Below, piece after piece: positions 7,225 through 15,200 of a stretch of 21,545 nt of DNA (position 1 is the first letter of the stretch; every line of letters starts with the position of its first letter). Location: the NCBI GenBank assembly GCA_016285415.1, contig JAEEQU010000007.1, positions 1 through 21,545 of the forward strand, written 5' to 3'. Made by a program: the position numbers and the translations under genes. Origin of the DNA: Alphaproteobacteria bacterium. GTDB taxonomy: Bacteria > Pseudomonadota > Alphaproteobacteria > Rs-D84. The notes beneath the pieces were generated by a model that saw only the letters and a program-made list of their open reading frames with translations, was not told where the DNA came from and ran no database searches.

Positions 7225-8100
7225 ATGTCATCTATACTTGTTTTCCCTGGTCAGGGTTCGCAAAGTGTTGGTATGGGATATGAACTATACAAAAATAATG
7301 CGGCGGCACGTGCGGTCTTTGACGAAGTGGACGATGCATTAAATCAAAAACTGTCTGACATTATATTTAATGGCCCAATGGAAGATTTAACATTGACCAC
7401 CAATGTTCAGCCCGCAATTATGGCAACATCTATTGCGATGTTGCGTGCATCGGGCATTGAATTAACGCAATATGTTGCGGGACATTCATTGGGTGAATAT
7501 ACGGCGCTGTGTGCGGCGGGCGCATTATCATTGGCAGATACGGCGAAACTTTTGCGTCTGCGTGGTGATGCAATGCAAAGGGCGGTCCCAGTTGGACACG
7601 GATTAACCGCGGTAATTTTAGGATTAGATATAGATGCGGTTCGTGAAATCTGTGCAAAAAACGACTGTGATGTCGCAAATGATAATTCCCCAGGCCAAGT
7701 TGTAATTTCGGGCGCAAAAGAAATTGTTGAAAAAACATTGGAAGATGCCAAGGCCGCTGGTGCGCGTCGTGCAATGCCACTTGCGCTATCTGTTCCGGTT
7801 CATTGTCGGATTCAATCGCCTGCGGCGGATGAAATGCGTGCGGCATTGGAAAAAACAGAAATAAAAACACCAATGGCGGCATTGATTTCTAATAAAACAT
7901 GCACACCAATAAATGACCCAGATGAAATACGCGCGGCACTTGTATATCAAATTACACATGGTGTGCGTTGGCGTGAAAGCATTTTGGCAATGCATGATTT
8001 GGGTATCACGGAAACAATAGAGATTGGGCCGGGGGCGGTTTTAACTGGGTTGACCCCCAGAATTTGTCCAGAAATGGAAGGTAAAAAGTTAGAGGTATAA
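7225..8100 (+). CDS. fabD: Malonyl-CoA:ACP transacylase
   Basis: FabD transfers malonyl from CoA to acyl-carrier protein to supply elongation in type II fatty-acid synthesis. The 291 residues start MSSILVFPGQGSQSVGMG. They carry the nucleophile motif AGHSLGEYTAL near residue 88-98, the QVVISGAKE strand near 156, the catalytic His in SVPVHC near 192, and the C-terminal EIGPGAVLTGL. Length is slightly under the usual ~310. AAAGGA (7212-7217) sets the start. An internal promoter at 7166-7194 probably makes fabD the head of a sub-operon with the next small gene, fabG, the GNAT gene and mnmG. Confidence 0.96.
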   Translation: MSSILVFPGQGSQSVGMGYELYKNNAAARAVFDEVDDALNQKLSDIIFNGPMEDLTLTTNVQPAIMATSIAMLRASGIELTQYVAGHSLGEYTALCAAGALSLADTAKLLRLRGDAMQRAVPVGHGLTAVILGLDIDAVREICAKNDCDVANDNSPGQVVISGAKEIVEKTLEDAKAAGARRAMPLALSVPVHCRIQSPAADEMRAALEKTEIKTPMAALISNKTCTPINDPDEIRAALVYQITHGVRWRESILAMHDLGITETIEIGPGAVLTGLTPRICPEMEGKKLEV

Positions 8101-8102
8101 AA

Positions 8103-8342
8103 ATGTCGGACAATAATATAAAAAAATATGATGTTGGTACATATATCGGTGATGCTATTACAGAAGTAATCAAATTAGCAAAGGCCGACAGTAAAAACTA
8201 TATTTTGATTTATAATAATTGGTTTAAAATGACCGTAACCCCAACAACGACACTAGATTACGGTTTGCGTTTATTCTTTTCAAAATCTATGTCAGAAAAA
8301 AATATGGCAATGGGTGCGATGCAAGAAAAAAAATATGCTTAA
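8103..8342 (+). CDS. Small hypothetical protein (79 residues) between fabD and fabG
   Basis: I do not recognise this protein. It begins MSDNNIKKYDVGTYIGDAIT, has a short hydrophobic/aromatic core (NYILIYNNWFKMTV) and a Met/Lys-rich tail, and no signal peptide or cysteines. It is too unlike acyl-carrier protein to be acpP, since there is no DSL phosphopantetheine site. GAGGT (8091-8095) is a good ribosome-binding site, the start lies two bases after the fabD stop, and the stop is 15 bases before fabG. This placement argues for a real gene in the fatty-acid cluster. A role there is only inferred. Confidence 0.7.
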   Translation: MSDNNIKKYDVGTYIGDAITEVIKLAKADSKNYILIYNNWFKMTVTPTTTLDYGLRLFFSKSMSEKNMAMGAMQEKKYA

Positions 8343-8357
8343 AATATGGGGGACAAG

Positions 8358-9086
8358 ATGTTTGATTTAACAAATAAAGTTGTTTTAATTACTGGGGCAA
8401 CCGGTGGAATTGGTGGCGCAATTGCGCGTAAAATGCATGATGCGGGTGCAACGGTTGTTGTATCTGGACGCAATACTGAAAAACTGAATTCGGAATACGA
8501 CGATTCTTTTATAAAGATTGCGTGTGATTTAGCATCCGAAAACGGTGCGTCTGAATTGGTTGCATCGGCAATTGAAAAATGCGGTCGGTTGGATGTTTTG
8601 GTTAATAACGCCGGAATTACCGCAGATACATTGCTTATGCGCATGACCGATGAACAATTTGATAGTGTTTTAAATACAAATTTGCGTTCATGCTTTAAAA
8701 TGTGCCGTGCGGCCATTATGCCGATGATGAAACAACGTTTTGGCCGTATTATAAATATGGCGTCTATTATAGGTGTTATTGGTGGTGCGGGTCAGGCAAA
8801 TTATGCCGCATCCAAGGGTGGTATGATTGGTATGACAAAATCTATCGCGGCCGAGGTTGCATCGCGCGGTATCACCGCAAATGCAATTGCACCAGGATTT
8901 ATTAAAACGCCAATGACAGATGTATTACCAGAAGAACTAAAGAAAAATTATTTGGCGCAAATACCGGCTGGCCGATTTGGTGAACCAGAAGATATCGCAA
9001 ATGCATGCGTATTCTTGGCGTCTGACGAGGCATCATATATCAACGGCCAAACACTGCATATCAATGGCGGACTCGGGAGGTTTTAA
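8358..9086 (+). CDS. fabG: 3-oxoacyl-ACP reductase
   Basis: FabG is the NADPH-dependent ketoacyl-ACP reductase of type II fatty-acid synthesis and belongs to the short-chain dehydrogenase family. From 8358 (242 residues) it shows the Rossmann motif TGATGGIGGAIA near residue 12, NNAG near 82, and the catalytic Ser in NMASIIGVIGG. The YAASK Tyr/Lys pair follows near 147, with a C-terminal GQTLHINGGLGRF. An in-frame ATG at 8346 has no ribosome-binding site, whereas GGGGGAC directly precedes 8358, so the shorter start is chosen. acpP, which commonly follows fabG, is not next here. Confidence 0.95.
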   Translation: MFDLTNKVVLITGATGGIGGAIARKMHDAGATVVVSGRNTEKLNSEYDDSFIKIACDLASENGASELVASAIEKCGRLDVLVNNAGITADTLLMRMTDEQFDSVLNTNLRSCFKMCRAAIMPMMKQRFGRIINMASIIGVIGGAGQANYAASKGGMIGMTKSIAAEVASRGITANAIAPGFIKTPMTDVLPEELKKNYLAQIPAGRFGEPEDIANACVFLASDEASYINGQTLHINGGLGRF

Positions 9087-9088
9087 GT

Positions 9089-9646
9089 ATGAAAGAACAA
9101 GAATTCCAGGCATTACAAACACAGCGGCTTGATTTAAAACCCATGGTCGCAACATTTGCATTTGCAAATGAAATATTTAATATAATTGTAAAGCACCGTA
9201 ATGAATATAAATACATTCCAAAATTAGCGGGTGCACCAAACGCGGAATCTGAATTTGATTTTTTGCGCGGTGTTGAAAAGGGGTGGAAAAATAAAACCAA
9301 GGCAACATACGGGATGTATCTGCGTGATGGTGGTACCTTTATTGGCGCATGCAGTATGTTCAATATAGATTGGGATGCGGAAAGTTGTGAAATAGGTGCA
9401 TGGGTTGATATGGATTATGCAAGTCGTGGTTTTATGACCGAGGCCGTAAATGCAACAACAAAAGCTTTTCTTGATATGGGGGTCAAGCGTATCGTGATAA
9501 GGGCAAACACAGAAAATCTTGCATCTTGCAAGGTTGCAGAAAAATGTGGGTTTGAACGTGAAGGTGTTTTGCGTAGTTGCGAGTTTAATCCATATTTAAA
9601 TAACCGTGAAGATTTTGTGGTTTTTTCAAAAATAAACAATAAATAA
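9089..9646 (+). CDS. GNAT-family N-acetyltransferase (RimJ/RimL-like)
   Basis: The 185-residue protein matches the RimJ/RimL branch of GNAT acetyltransferases, which move acetyl from acetyl-CoA to protein N-termini or small amines. Visible features are the N-terminal TQRLDLKPM strand and IGACSMFNID in the central sheet. EIGAWVDMDYASRGFMTEAV spans strand 4 and the acetyl-CoA pyrophosphate loop (about 110-129). The late RIVIRANTENLASCKVAEKCGFEREGVLR segment carries the usual N-x-S and GF signature. A strong GGGAGG lies within the end of fabG. The substrate cannot be read from sequence; a ribosomal protein substrate is possible given the family. Confidence 0.85.
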   Translation: MKEQEFQALQTQRLDLKPMVATFAFANEIFNIIVKHRNEYKYIPKLAGAPNAESEFDFLRGVEKGWKNKTKATYGMYLRDGGTFIGACSMFNIDWDAESCEIGAWVDMDYASRGFMTEAVNATTKAFLDMGVKRIVIRANTENLASCKVAEKCGFEREGVLRSCEFNPYLNNREDFVVFSKINNK

Positions 9647-11287
9647 ATGCAAGAATTTGATGTGATTGTTATTGGTGGTGGACACGCGGGCGTTGAAGCG
9701 GCCGCGGCATCTGCGCGTCGTGGTGCAAAAACTTTGCTGATAACAATGCGCGAATCTGATTTGGGTGCAATGTCGTGTAATCCATCTATTGGGGGACCGG
9801 GGAAATCACAAATGGTTGCAGAAATGGATGCACTTGGTGGTGTAATGCCACGGGCTGCGGATATGGCCGGAATTCATTTTCGCACATTAAACGCATCACA
9901 TGGACCGGCAACCCAAGCATTGCGCGCACAAATTGACCGCAACCTTTATCATGATGCGGTTATAAATATTTTGCATGAATATAAAAACTTGACGGTGTTA
10001 TTTGAAACGGTGCAATCCGTTGATTTAAAAAACAAGATTATAAATGATGTATATGTTGGCAACGCGCTTGTTTTTACCACAGGTACATTTTTGCGTGGGC
10101 TTGTCACAATGGGAAACGAAAAAACACCATCGGGACGCATAATGGATAATGGCGAATACCAATTGCCTGATACGGTAATTTCTGGTGCATTGCGCGATTT
10201 TGGGTTTGATATAATTCGCCTTAAAACCGGAACACCGGCACGAATTTATCGTGATTCTATTGACTTTTCGGTATGCGAAGAACAATTGCCAGATAATCCA
10301 CACGATTGGTTTTCTGATGGATGTGATACAGATAATAATATTGCGGTATGTTTTATCACACACACAAACGAAAATACGCATAATATTATTCGTGAAAATA
10401 TCGCAGATGCACCAATGTATAATGGGGACATAGAAGGTATCGGACCACGATATTGTCCATCATTGGAAGACAAAGTTATGCGTTTTCCTGAACATACATC
10501 ACACCATGTATTTTTGGAACCCGAAGGGCTGAACAGTGATTTAATATATCCAAATGGTATATCAACAAGTTTTGGTTGCGAAATTCAAGATAAGTGGATT
10601 CGCACAATTCCAGGATTGGAAAATGCGCGAATTGCGCGGTATGGGTACGCAATAGAATATGATGCAATTGATGCACGCGCGCTGAATTCAAATTTAATGT
10701 CGCGTGATAATTTGGGACTGTTTTTTGCCGGCCAAATAAATGGAACATCTGGTTATGAAGAAGCCGCCGCCCAAGGTTTAGTTGCTGGGGCAAACGCGGC
10801 GGCATTTGCAGTTAATTTACCGACACTGAATCTAAATAGAACAAATTCAATGATTGGTGTTTTGATTGACGATATTACAACAATGGGGGTGGACGAACCG
10901 TATCGTATGTTCACATCGCGTTCGGAATACCGGTTAAATCTGCGTGCAGATAATGCGATTGCGCGTCTTGGTCAGATAGGTGTTGATTTGGGGTTAATAA
11001 AATTGCCGGCCTTTTTGAAAAAAATGAACGAAAAAGCCGGTAAAATTTCTGAAAACGACAAATTTTATGCTGGATATATTGCACGAAACAATCGGGAAAT
11101 AGAATCTTATTCGCGTGATAAAGTGATAAAAATACCATCTGATTTTGATTATAGTACCCTGCCCGGTTTGACCAATGAATTGCGCGAAAAATTAAATCGT
11201 GCACGTCCGGCAACTTTGGCTGATTTGCAAAGAATACCTGGAATTACCCCGGCGGGCATAATGGTTGTATTGCGCAAGATATCATAA
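9647..11287 (+). CDS. mnmG: tRNA U34 carboxymethylaminomethyl modification enzyme, shortened
   Basis: MnmG (GidA) works with MnmE to modify wobble uridine (cmnm5U34) in tRNAs reading split boxes, using FAD and folate. The FAD site VIGGGHAGVEAA is at the N-terminus. The active-site MSCNPSIGG Cys lies near residue 45 and the second Cys in GIGPRYCPSLEDK near 268. SGYEEAAAQGLVAGANAA lies near 368 and SRSEYRLNLRADNA near 424. The C-terminal helical domain for MnmE contact ends PGITPAGIMVVL. At 546 residues it is about 70-80 shorter than usual. Most of the loss is between LGLIKLPAF and YAGYIARNN (about 445-476). It starts right after the upstream stop and has no clear ribosome-binding site. Confidence 0.95.
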   Translation: MQEFDVIVIGGGHAGVEAAAASARRGAKTLLITMRESDLGAMSCNPSIGGPGKSQMVAEMDALGGVMPRAADMAGIHFRTLNASHGPATQALRAQIDRNLYHDAVINILHEYKNLTVLFETVQSVDLKNKIINDVYVGNALVFTTGTFLRGLVTMGNEKTPSGRIMDNGEYQLPDTVISGALRDFGFDIIRLKTGTPARIYRDSIDFSVCEEQLPDNPHDWFSDGCDTDNNIAVCFITHTNENTHNIIRENIADAPMYNGDIEGIGPRYCPSLEDKVMRFPEHTSHHVFLEPEGLNSDLIYPNGISTSFGCEIQDKWIRTIPGLENARIARYGYAIEYDAIDARALNSNLMSRDNLGLFFAGQINGTSGYEEAAAQGLVAGANAAAFAVNLPTLNLNRTNSMIGVLIDDITTMGVDEPYRMFTSRSEYRLNLRADNAIARLGQIGVDLGLIKLPAFLKKMNEKAGKISENDKFYAGYIARNNREIESYSRDKVIKIPSDFDYSTLPGLTNELREKLNRARPATLADLQRIPGITPAGIMVVLRKIS

Positions 11288-11295
11288 ATAAATAC

Positions 11296-11324
11296 TTGCA
11301 AAACAAAATGATGTTAGGTAAAGT
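11296..11324 (+). promoter_or_regulatory. Promoter of tRNA-Thr
   Basis: TTGCAA (11296-11301) and TAAAGT (11319-11324) with a 17-base spacer lie just before the tRNA. The -35 region ACTTGCAAA is identical to that of tRNA-Val. The -10 is weaker (four of six). Confidence 0.6.
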
Positions 11325-11336
11325 GTTTTTCGCGTC

Positions 11337-11412
11337 GCCGGTGTAGCTCAGCTGGTAGAGCATCTCATTCGTAATGAGGGGGTCGTAGGTTCAAGTCCTA
11401 TCACCGGCACCA
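11337..11412 (+). tRNA. tRNA-Thr, anticodon CGT
   Basis: A complete 76-base cloverleaf with acceptor GCCGGTG (11337-11343) pairing CACCGGC (11402-11408), discriminator A and encoded CCA. The D arm begins TAGCTCAGCTGGTAGAGC, the anticodon stem TCTCA/TGAGG encloses TTCGTAA with CGT at 11370-11372, and the T arm holds GGTTCAAGTCC. It reads ACG threonine codons. It is followed by a terminator at 11421-11448. Confidence 0.96.
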
Positions 11413-11420
11413 GAAATAAA

Positions 11421-11448
11421 AAACCGCCCATTTGGGCGGTTTGTTTGT
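11421..11448. terminator. Bidirectional terminator between tRNA-Thr and the reverse-strand orphan gene
   Basis: CCGCCC (11424-11429) pairs with GGGCGG (11434-11439) around ATTT, flanked by A residues on the left and TTTGTTT on the right. On the reverse strand the stem is followed by TTTTTTATTT. It therefore serves the tRNA on the plus strand and, even better, the gene ending at 11460 on the minus strand. Confidence 0.88.
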
Positions 11449-11459
11449 GAAATTAAAAT

Positions 11460-12047
11460 TTAACGCGAACCACGTGATATCTGGTTCCCTTGGACCTGAG
11501 ATTGCATTTTTTCATCAGCAATTTGTGCCAAGTAATCGGACAATTCTGGCGATATAATCGCGATTTGCTGGTATGTACCGGTTTCGCCACGTTTGAAAAC
11601 ATAGCCATTTCCGCGCATACCACCGCACCATTCTGTGCCACGTTGACCGAAATCTATCATATAGTCGCCATTATGGAAATAACAACGCATAGGTTTGCGT
11701 GCTTGGTGTTCAGTTGTTTCAAAATAGCGAACATCTATAACATCATTGCCAGAGCAAGAATAAACAATATCTTCTAGACCCTTGGCCGCGATTTCCCTAA
11801 ACGGATTGTATTCTTGTTTTTCTTCTGTATCGCCACAAATGCGGTTTTGCAATTTGTTGTCATTGTGTTTTCTTTTGTGGTGCAAAAAGTAAAATTTATA
11901 TCTTTCAAAAAATTTCAATGGTTCATCCAATTTTTTCGGATCCATAATGTCTTTGCGGACATCTTTTGCCGCAATAACAACAGCAGTGATGCATGCAATT
12001 GCACCGTCACCCATGCTTGTTATTTTTTTACAAGTTTTCTGTTTCAT
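11460..12047 (-). CDS. Hypothetical protein (195 residues)
   Basis: I do not recognise this protein. The N-terminus MKQKTCKKITSMGDGAIACI is followed by a mildly hydrophobic stretch (ACITAVVIAAK) that could be a weak membrane anchor. It is short and not a clear signal peptide. The middle is strongly basic (HHKRKHNDNK), and the C-terminal half holds aromatic beta-like segments (RCYFHNGDYMIDFGQRGTEWCGG) and a Gln/Ser-rich tail. The start is well supported by AAAGGAGACGG just upstream and by a near-consensus promoter at 12077-12104. It stands alone on the reverse strand and ends at a bidirectional terminator, so it is independently expressed. Confidence 0.75.
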   Translation of the reverse strand: MKQKTCKKITSMGDGAIACITAVVIAAKDVRKDIMDPKKLDEPLKFFERYKFYFLHHKRKHNDNKLQNRICGDTEEKQEYNPFREIAAKGLEDIVYSCSGNDVIDVRYFETTEHQARKPMRCYFHNGDYMIDFGQRGTEWCGGMRGNGYVFKRGETGTYQQIAIISPELSDYLAQIADEKMQSQVQGNQISRGSR

Positions 12048-12076
12048 ACCGTCTCCTTTTGAATTTTGATACTAAA

Positions 12077-12104
12077 AATATAGCACAAAAATAAAACTTG
12101 TCAA
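12077..12104 (-). promoter_or_regulatory. Strong promoter of the reverse-strand orphan gene
   Basis: On the minus strand TTGACA (plus 12099-12104) and TATATT (plus 12077-12082) are separated by 16 bases. Start of transcription is expected near 12070, giving a leader of about 23 bases. This is one of the closest matches to consensus in the window. Confidence 0.8.
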
Positions 12105-12149
12105 GTATAATTGTATTTTTTCACAAAATACTGGAAATTTCATTTTTTA

Positions 12150-12155
12150 TATATT
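12150..12155 (+). promoter_or_regulatory. Candidate -10 box for the ileS leader transcript
   Basis: TATATT at 12150-12155 ends six bases before the ATG at 12162. This would make transcription begin at or next to that ATG and leave the leader peptide leaderless. TACACT (12155-12160) with CTGGAA (12131-12136) is an alternative, pointing to the second ATG at 12168. No good -35 is visible, so confidence is limited. Confidence 0.45.
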
Positions 12156-12161
12156 ACACTA

Positions 12162-12200
12162 ATGCGTATGAAAACAAAAGAAATAATTATTATAGAATAA
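12162..12200 (+). CDS. Candidate ileS leader peptide MRMKTKEIIIIE
   Basis: This is a 12-codon frame, ATG at 12162 (or the in-frame ATG at 12168) and TAA at 12198-12200. It contains four consecutive isoleucine codons ATA ATT ATT ATA at 12183-12194, right before the end. It lies 80 bases upstream of ileS, in a different frame, and is followed by a hairpin/T-run at 12228-12251. Runs of the regulatory amino acid in a short frame before a terminator are the hallmark of ribosome-mediated attenuation (trp, his, ilv leaders). No Shine-Dalgarno is seen; alphaproteobacterial TrpL is known to be translated from a leaderless transcript, and the -10 spacing here would fit that. Confidence 0.7.
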   Translation: MRMKTKEIIIIE

Positions 12201-12227
12201 ACCGGTACGGCGCTTTGGCGTTGGCTG

Positions 12228-12251
12228 GGGCGCGCAGGCGCCCGTTTTTTT
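12228..12251 (+). terminator. Attenuator terminator in the ileS leader
   Basis: GGGCGC (12228-12233) pairs with GCGCCC (12238-12243) around GCAG, followed by G and seven T residues (12245-12251). It stands 29 bases before the ileS ATG, so it can only affect ileS. An upstream hairpin CGGCGC/GCGTTG (12208-12213/12218-12223, with two G-U pairs) may form. A competing pairing of 12210-12216 with 12227-12233, rich in G-U, could act as antiterminator. The terminator is clear, while the alternative folds are hand-drawn. Confidence 0.78.
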
Positions 12252-12280
12252 ATGATAAAAAACAGATGGAGCACAAAAAA

Positions 12281-15200
12281 ATGGCATATAAAAAAACAGA
12301 ACCAAAAGTAAACTTTTCGGAATTGGAACGCGAAGTGTTGGAATTTTGGCGCAAAGACGATACTTTTCATAAATCGTTGGAAAAAACAAAAATGGGTGAA
12401 CCATTTAATTTCTATGATGGTCCACCGTTTGCAAATGGTTTGCCACATTGGGGGCATTTGGGTGTGTCCACTATTAAAGATATGGTTTCACGCTATAAAA
12501 CCATGTGCGGCAGATATGTTGAACGTGAATTGGGGTGGGATTGCCATGGGCTTCCGGCCGAAACAGCCGTTGAAAAACAGCAAGGCAGAACAGCCAAAAA
12601 TATAGTTGCCCAAGATGGTATAGATGCGTTCTGTGATATGTGTCGTACCAGTGTCACAACATATTCTAATGAATGGTTGCGTTTTGTTGAACGTATTGGT
12701 CGTTGGGTTGATGGTGGTGATAATTATGGTTATCGCACCATGGATAAAAATTATATGGAATCGGTTATATGGGGTTTAAAACAATTATATGACAAAGGTT
12801 TATTGTATAAAGACTTTAAGGTAAATCCATATGATTGGAAATTGGGAACAGTTCTTTCTAATTCCGAAGCGTCCAGTGAATACCAAGATGTCGTTGATGA
12901 TACGGTAACGGTTTGGTTTGAATTGGAAAATGGTGAACGCGCAATCGCATGGACAACAACACCATGGACATTGCCGGCGAATTCTGCATTGGCGGTGAAT
13001 CCAAAGATGAAATATGTAAAAATGCGTCATAATGATGGACATGTTTATATCTTGGCGGAATCACGTGTTTCTGCGTATGAAAAGATTTTTGCAACATCGG
13101 AAAAGGTTGGTGAATGCACAGGTGCCGATTTGGTTGGTTTGCATTATAAACCGATTTTCCCATACTATACAGATTTGGCCCAAGAAGGTCATGGCCTTTA
13201 TACTATCATTCCTGCAGATTATGTTTCCGATGGTGATGGTACCGGTATTGTTCATATTGCACCAGCGTATGGTGAAGACGATTATTGGGCGGCCAAGGCA
13301 ATTGATCCAAAATTCCCAGTTATTTTAAATGTTGATGATTATGGCAATTTTGATAACACAGTCAAAGATTGGGCGGGTGAAAATATATTCGTTGCCAATC
13401 CAAAAATCATAGATTGGTTGCGCAGTAATGGAATATTGGTTAAAAAAGACCAACATAAACACAGTTACCCATTTGGTCCGCGTAGTAAAGAAAAACTTAT
13501 CTATCGTGCAACGGATGCATGGTATGTTGATGTGCCAAAAATCCGCGATAGGTTGATTGAAATAACCAAGAGTGAAACAACGTGGACATCTGCGGGCAAT
13601 CGTTTTATGGCGTGGATTGAAAATGCACGTGAATGGGGTATAACCAGAAACAGATATTGGGGTGTTCCATTACCAATTTGGGAAAAAGATGGCAAATACA
13701 AAGTTTTTGGTTCTATCGCTGAAATAGAAGAATTCTTTGGTGTCAAGATAGACGACCTGCATCGTCCAACATTGGATAAATTAACCAAAGATGGTTGGAA
13801 ACGCATACCTGATGTTTTGGATTGCTGGTTTGAATCTGGTTCTATGCCGTTCGCACATTTACATTACCCATTTGAAAACAAGGATTTGTTTGAAAAGAAA
13901 TTCCCAGCCGATTACATAATCGAAGCCAACGAACAAACCCGTGGATGGTTTTATGGTCTGATGGTAATGGCGGTTGCCTTGTTTGATAGGGCCGCGTTCC
14001 GTGTTGTATCATGCAACGGTATTATTTGCGATGAACAAAAAAGAAAGTTCTCTAAATCATTGCAGAACTATGTTGAACCGTCTGAACAATTGGAAACATA
14101 CGGGGCGGATGCAATTCGTTTGTTTATCCAAGGCAGTAATTTTATGAAATCTGAACCAGTTGGTGTTGATAAAGAAGGTAAAGTTTTTGCGGAACCAATC
14201 AAAACGATATTGACGCCACTGTGGAATGCGTATCACTTCTTTACATTGTACGCAAATGCAGGCAACATAACGGCACATGATGTTACAAATGAACCTGCAC
14301 GCAATGTTTTGGATGAATACATTTTGGCGGAAACAAATGTTTTGGTTGATATCGCGAATAAATCGCTGTCTGAATACAAACCAGATATCGCCGTCAAAGA
14401 ATTCGTTCGGTTCTTGGATGTGTTGAACAATTGGTACATCCGTCGGTCGCGTGCGCGGTTCTGGGACGAAGATAATGACGCATTTAATACATTGTATACT
14501 GTGCTGATAACAGTATGTCGTGCACTTGCGCCATTTGCACCGTTCATATCTGACTATATCTACAAGAATTTAACTGGCAATGAATCTGTACATTTGGAAT
14601 CTTATCCAACCGCGCAGAAATACAATGCCAAGATTGTTACGGATATGCGTCGCGTCCAAGAAATCGTATCTGTTGGAAAACAGTTGCGTGAACAATACAA
14701 ATTGCGTAACCGTTTGCCACTGTCTAAATTGACGGTCGCAGGTGGAAATGCGATGGAAGAATACACAAACATCATCCGCGATGAATTAAATGTCAAGGCG
14801 GTAGAATGGATGGATAGTGCATCCAAGGTCGCAGACAGTTTCATATACCTTGTTACACCAAAAATTGGGGCGCGTTTGGGTGGCGCATTGCGTGAAATAA
14901 TCCCAGCGGTAAAACAAGGCAATTATGAAATAGATGGCGATAAATTGGTGGTTGGCGAATATACATTAAATTCTGATGAATTTGAAAACCGTCTGACCAT
15001 CAAAGATGGCGTAACAGGAATCGCCCTGCCCGACAATACGGCGGTTGTCATTTTGGATACAGAATTAAATTCTGAATTAATATCCGAAGGTTTGGCAAAC
15101 GACGCGTTGCGCTTTATCCAAGATACGCGTAAAACAATCGGGTTGGATGTTTCCGACAGAATAAAATTAACCTATACGGCGGATTTAGCATTGTCTGGGG

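Noticed and set aside
7430..7882. 150-residue reverse-strand frame within fabD
   Set aside because: It lies wholly inside a confident fabD and has His/Pro-rich antisense composition without start signals.
12209..12242. GGCGCTT/AGGCGCC pairing as the ileS antiterminator
   Set aside because: This fold would also be followed by the T-run and could itself terminate, so it is not a convincing antiterminator; the weaker 12210-12216/12227-12233 pairing fits the logic better.
12098..12280. N-terminal extension of ileS in frame to an ATG at 12098
   Set aside because: It runs through the leader peptide and terminator region, has no ribosome-binding site and encodes atypical sequence. GGAG supports the start at 12281.
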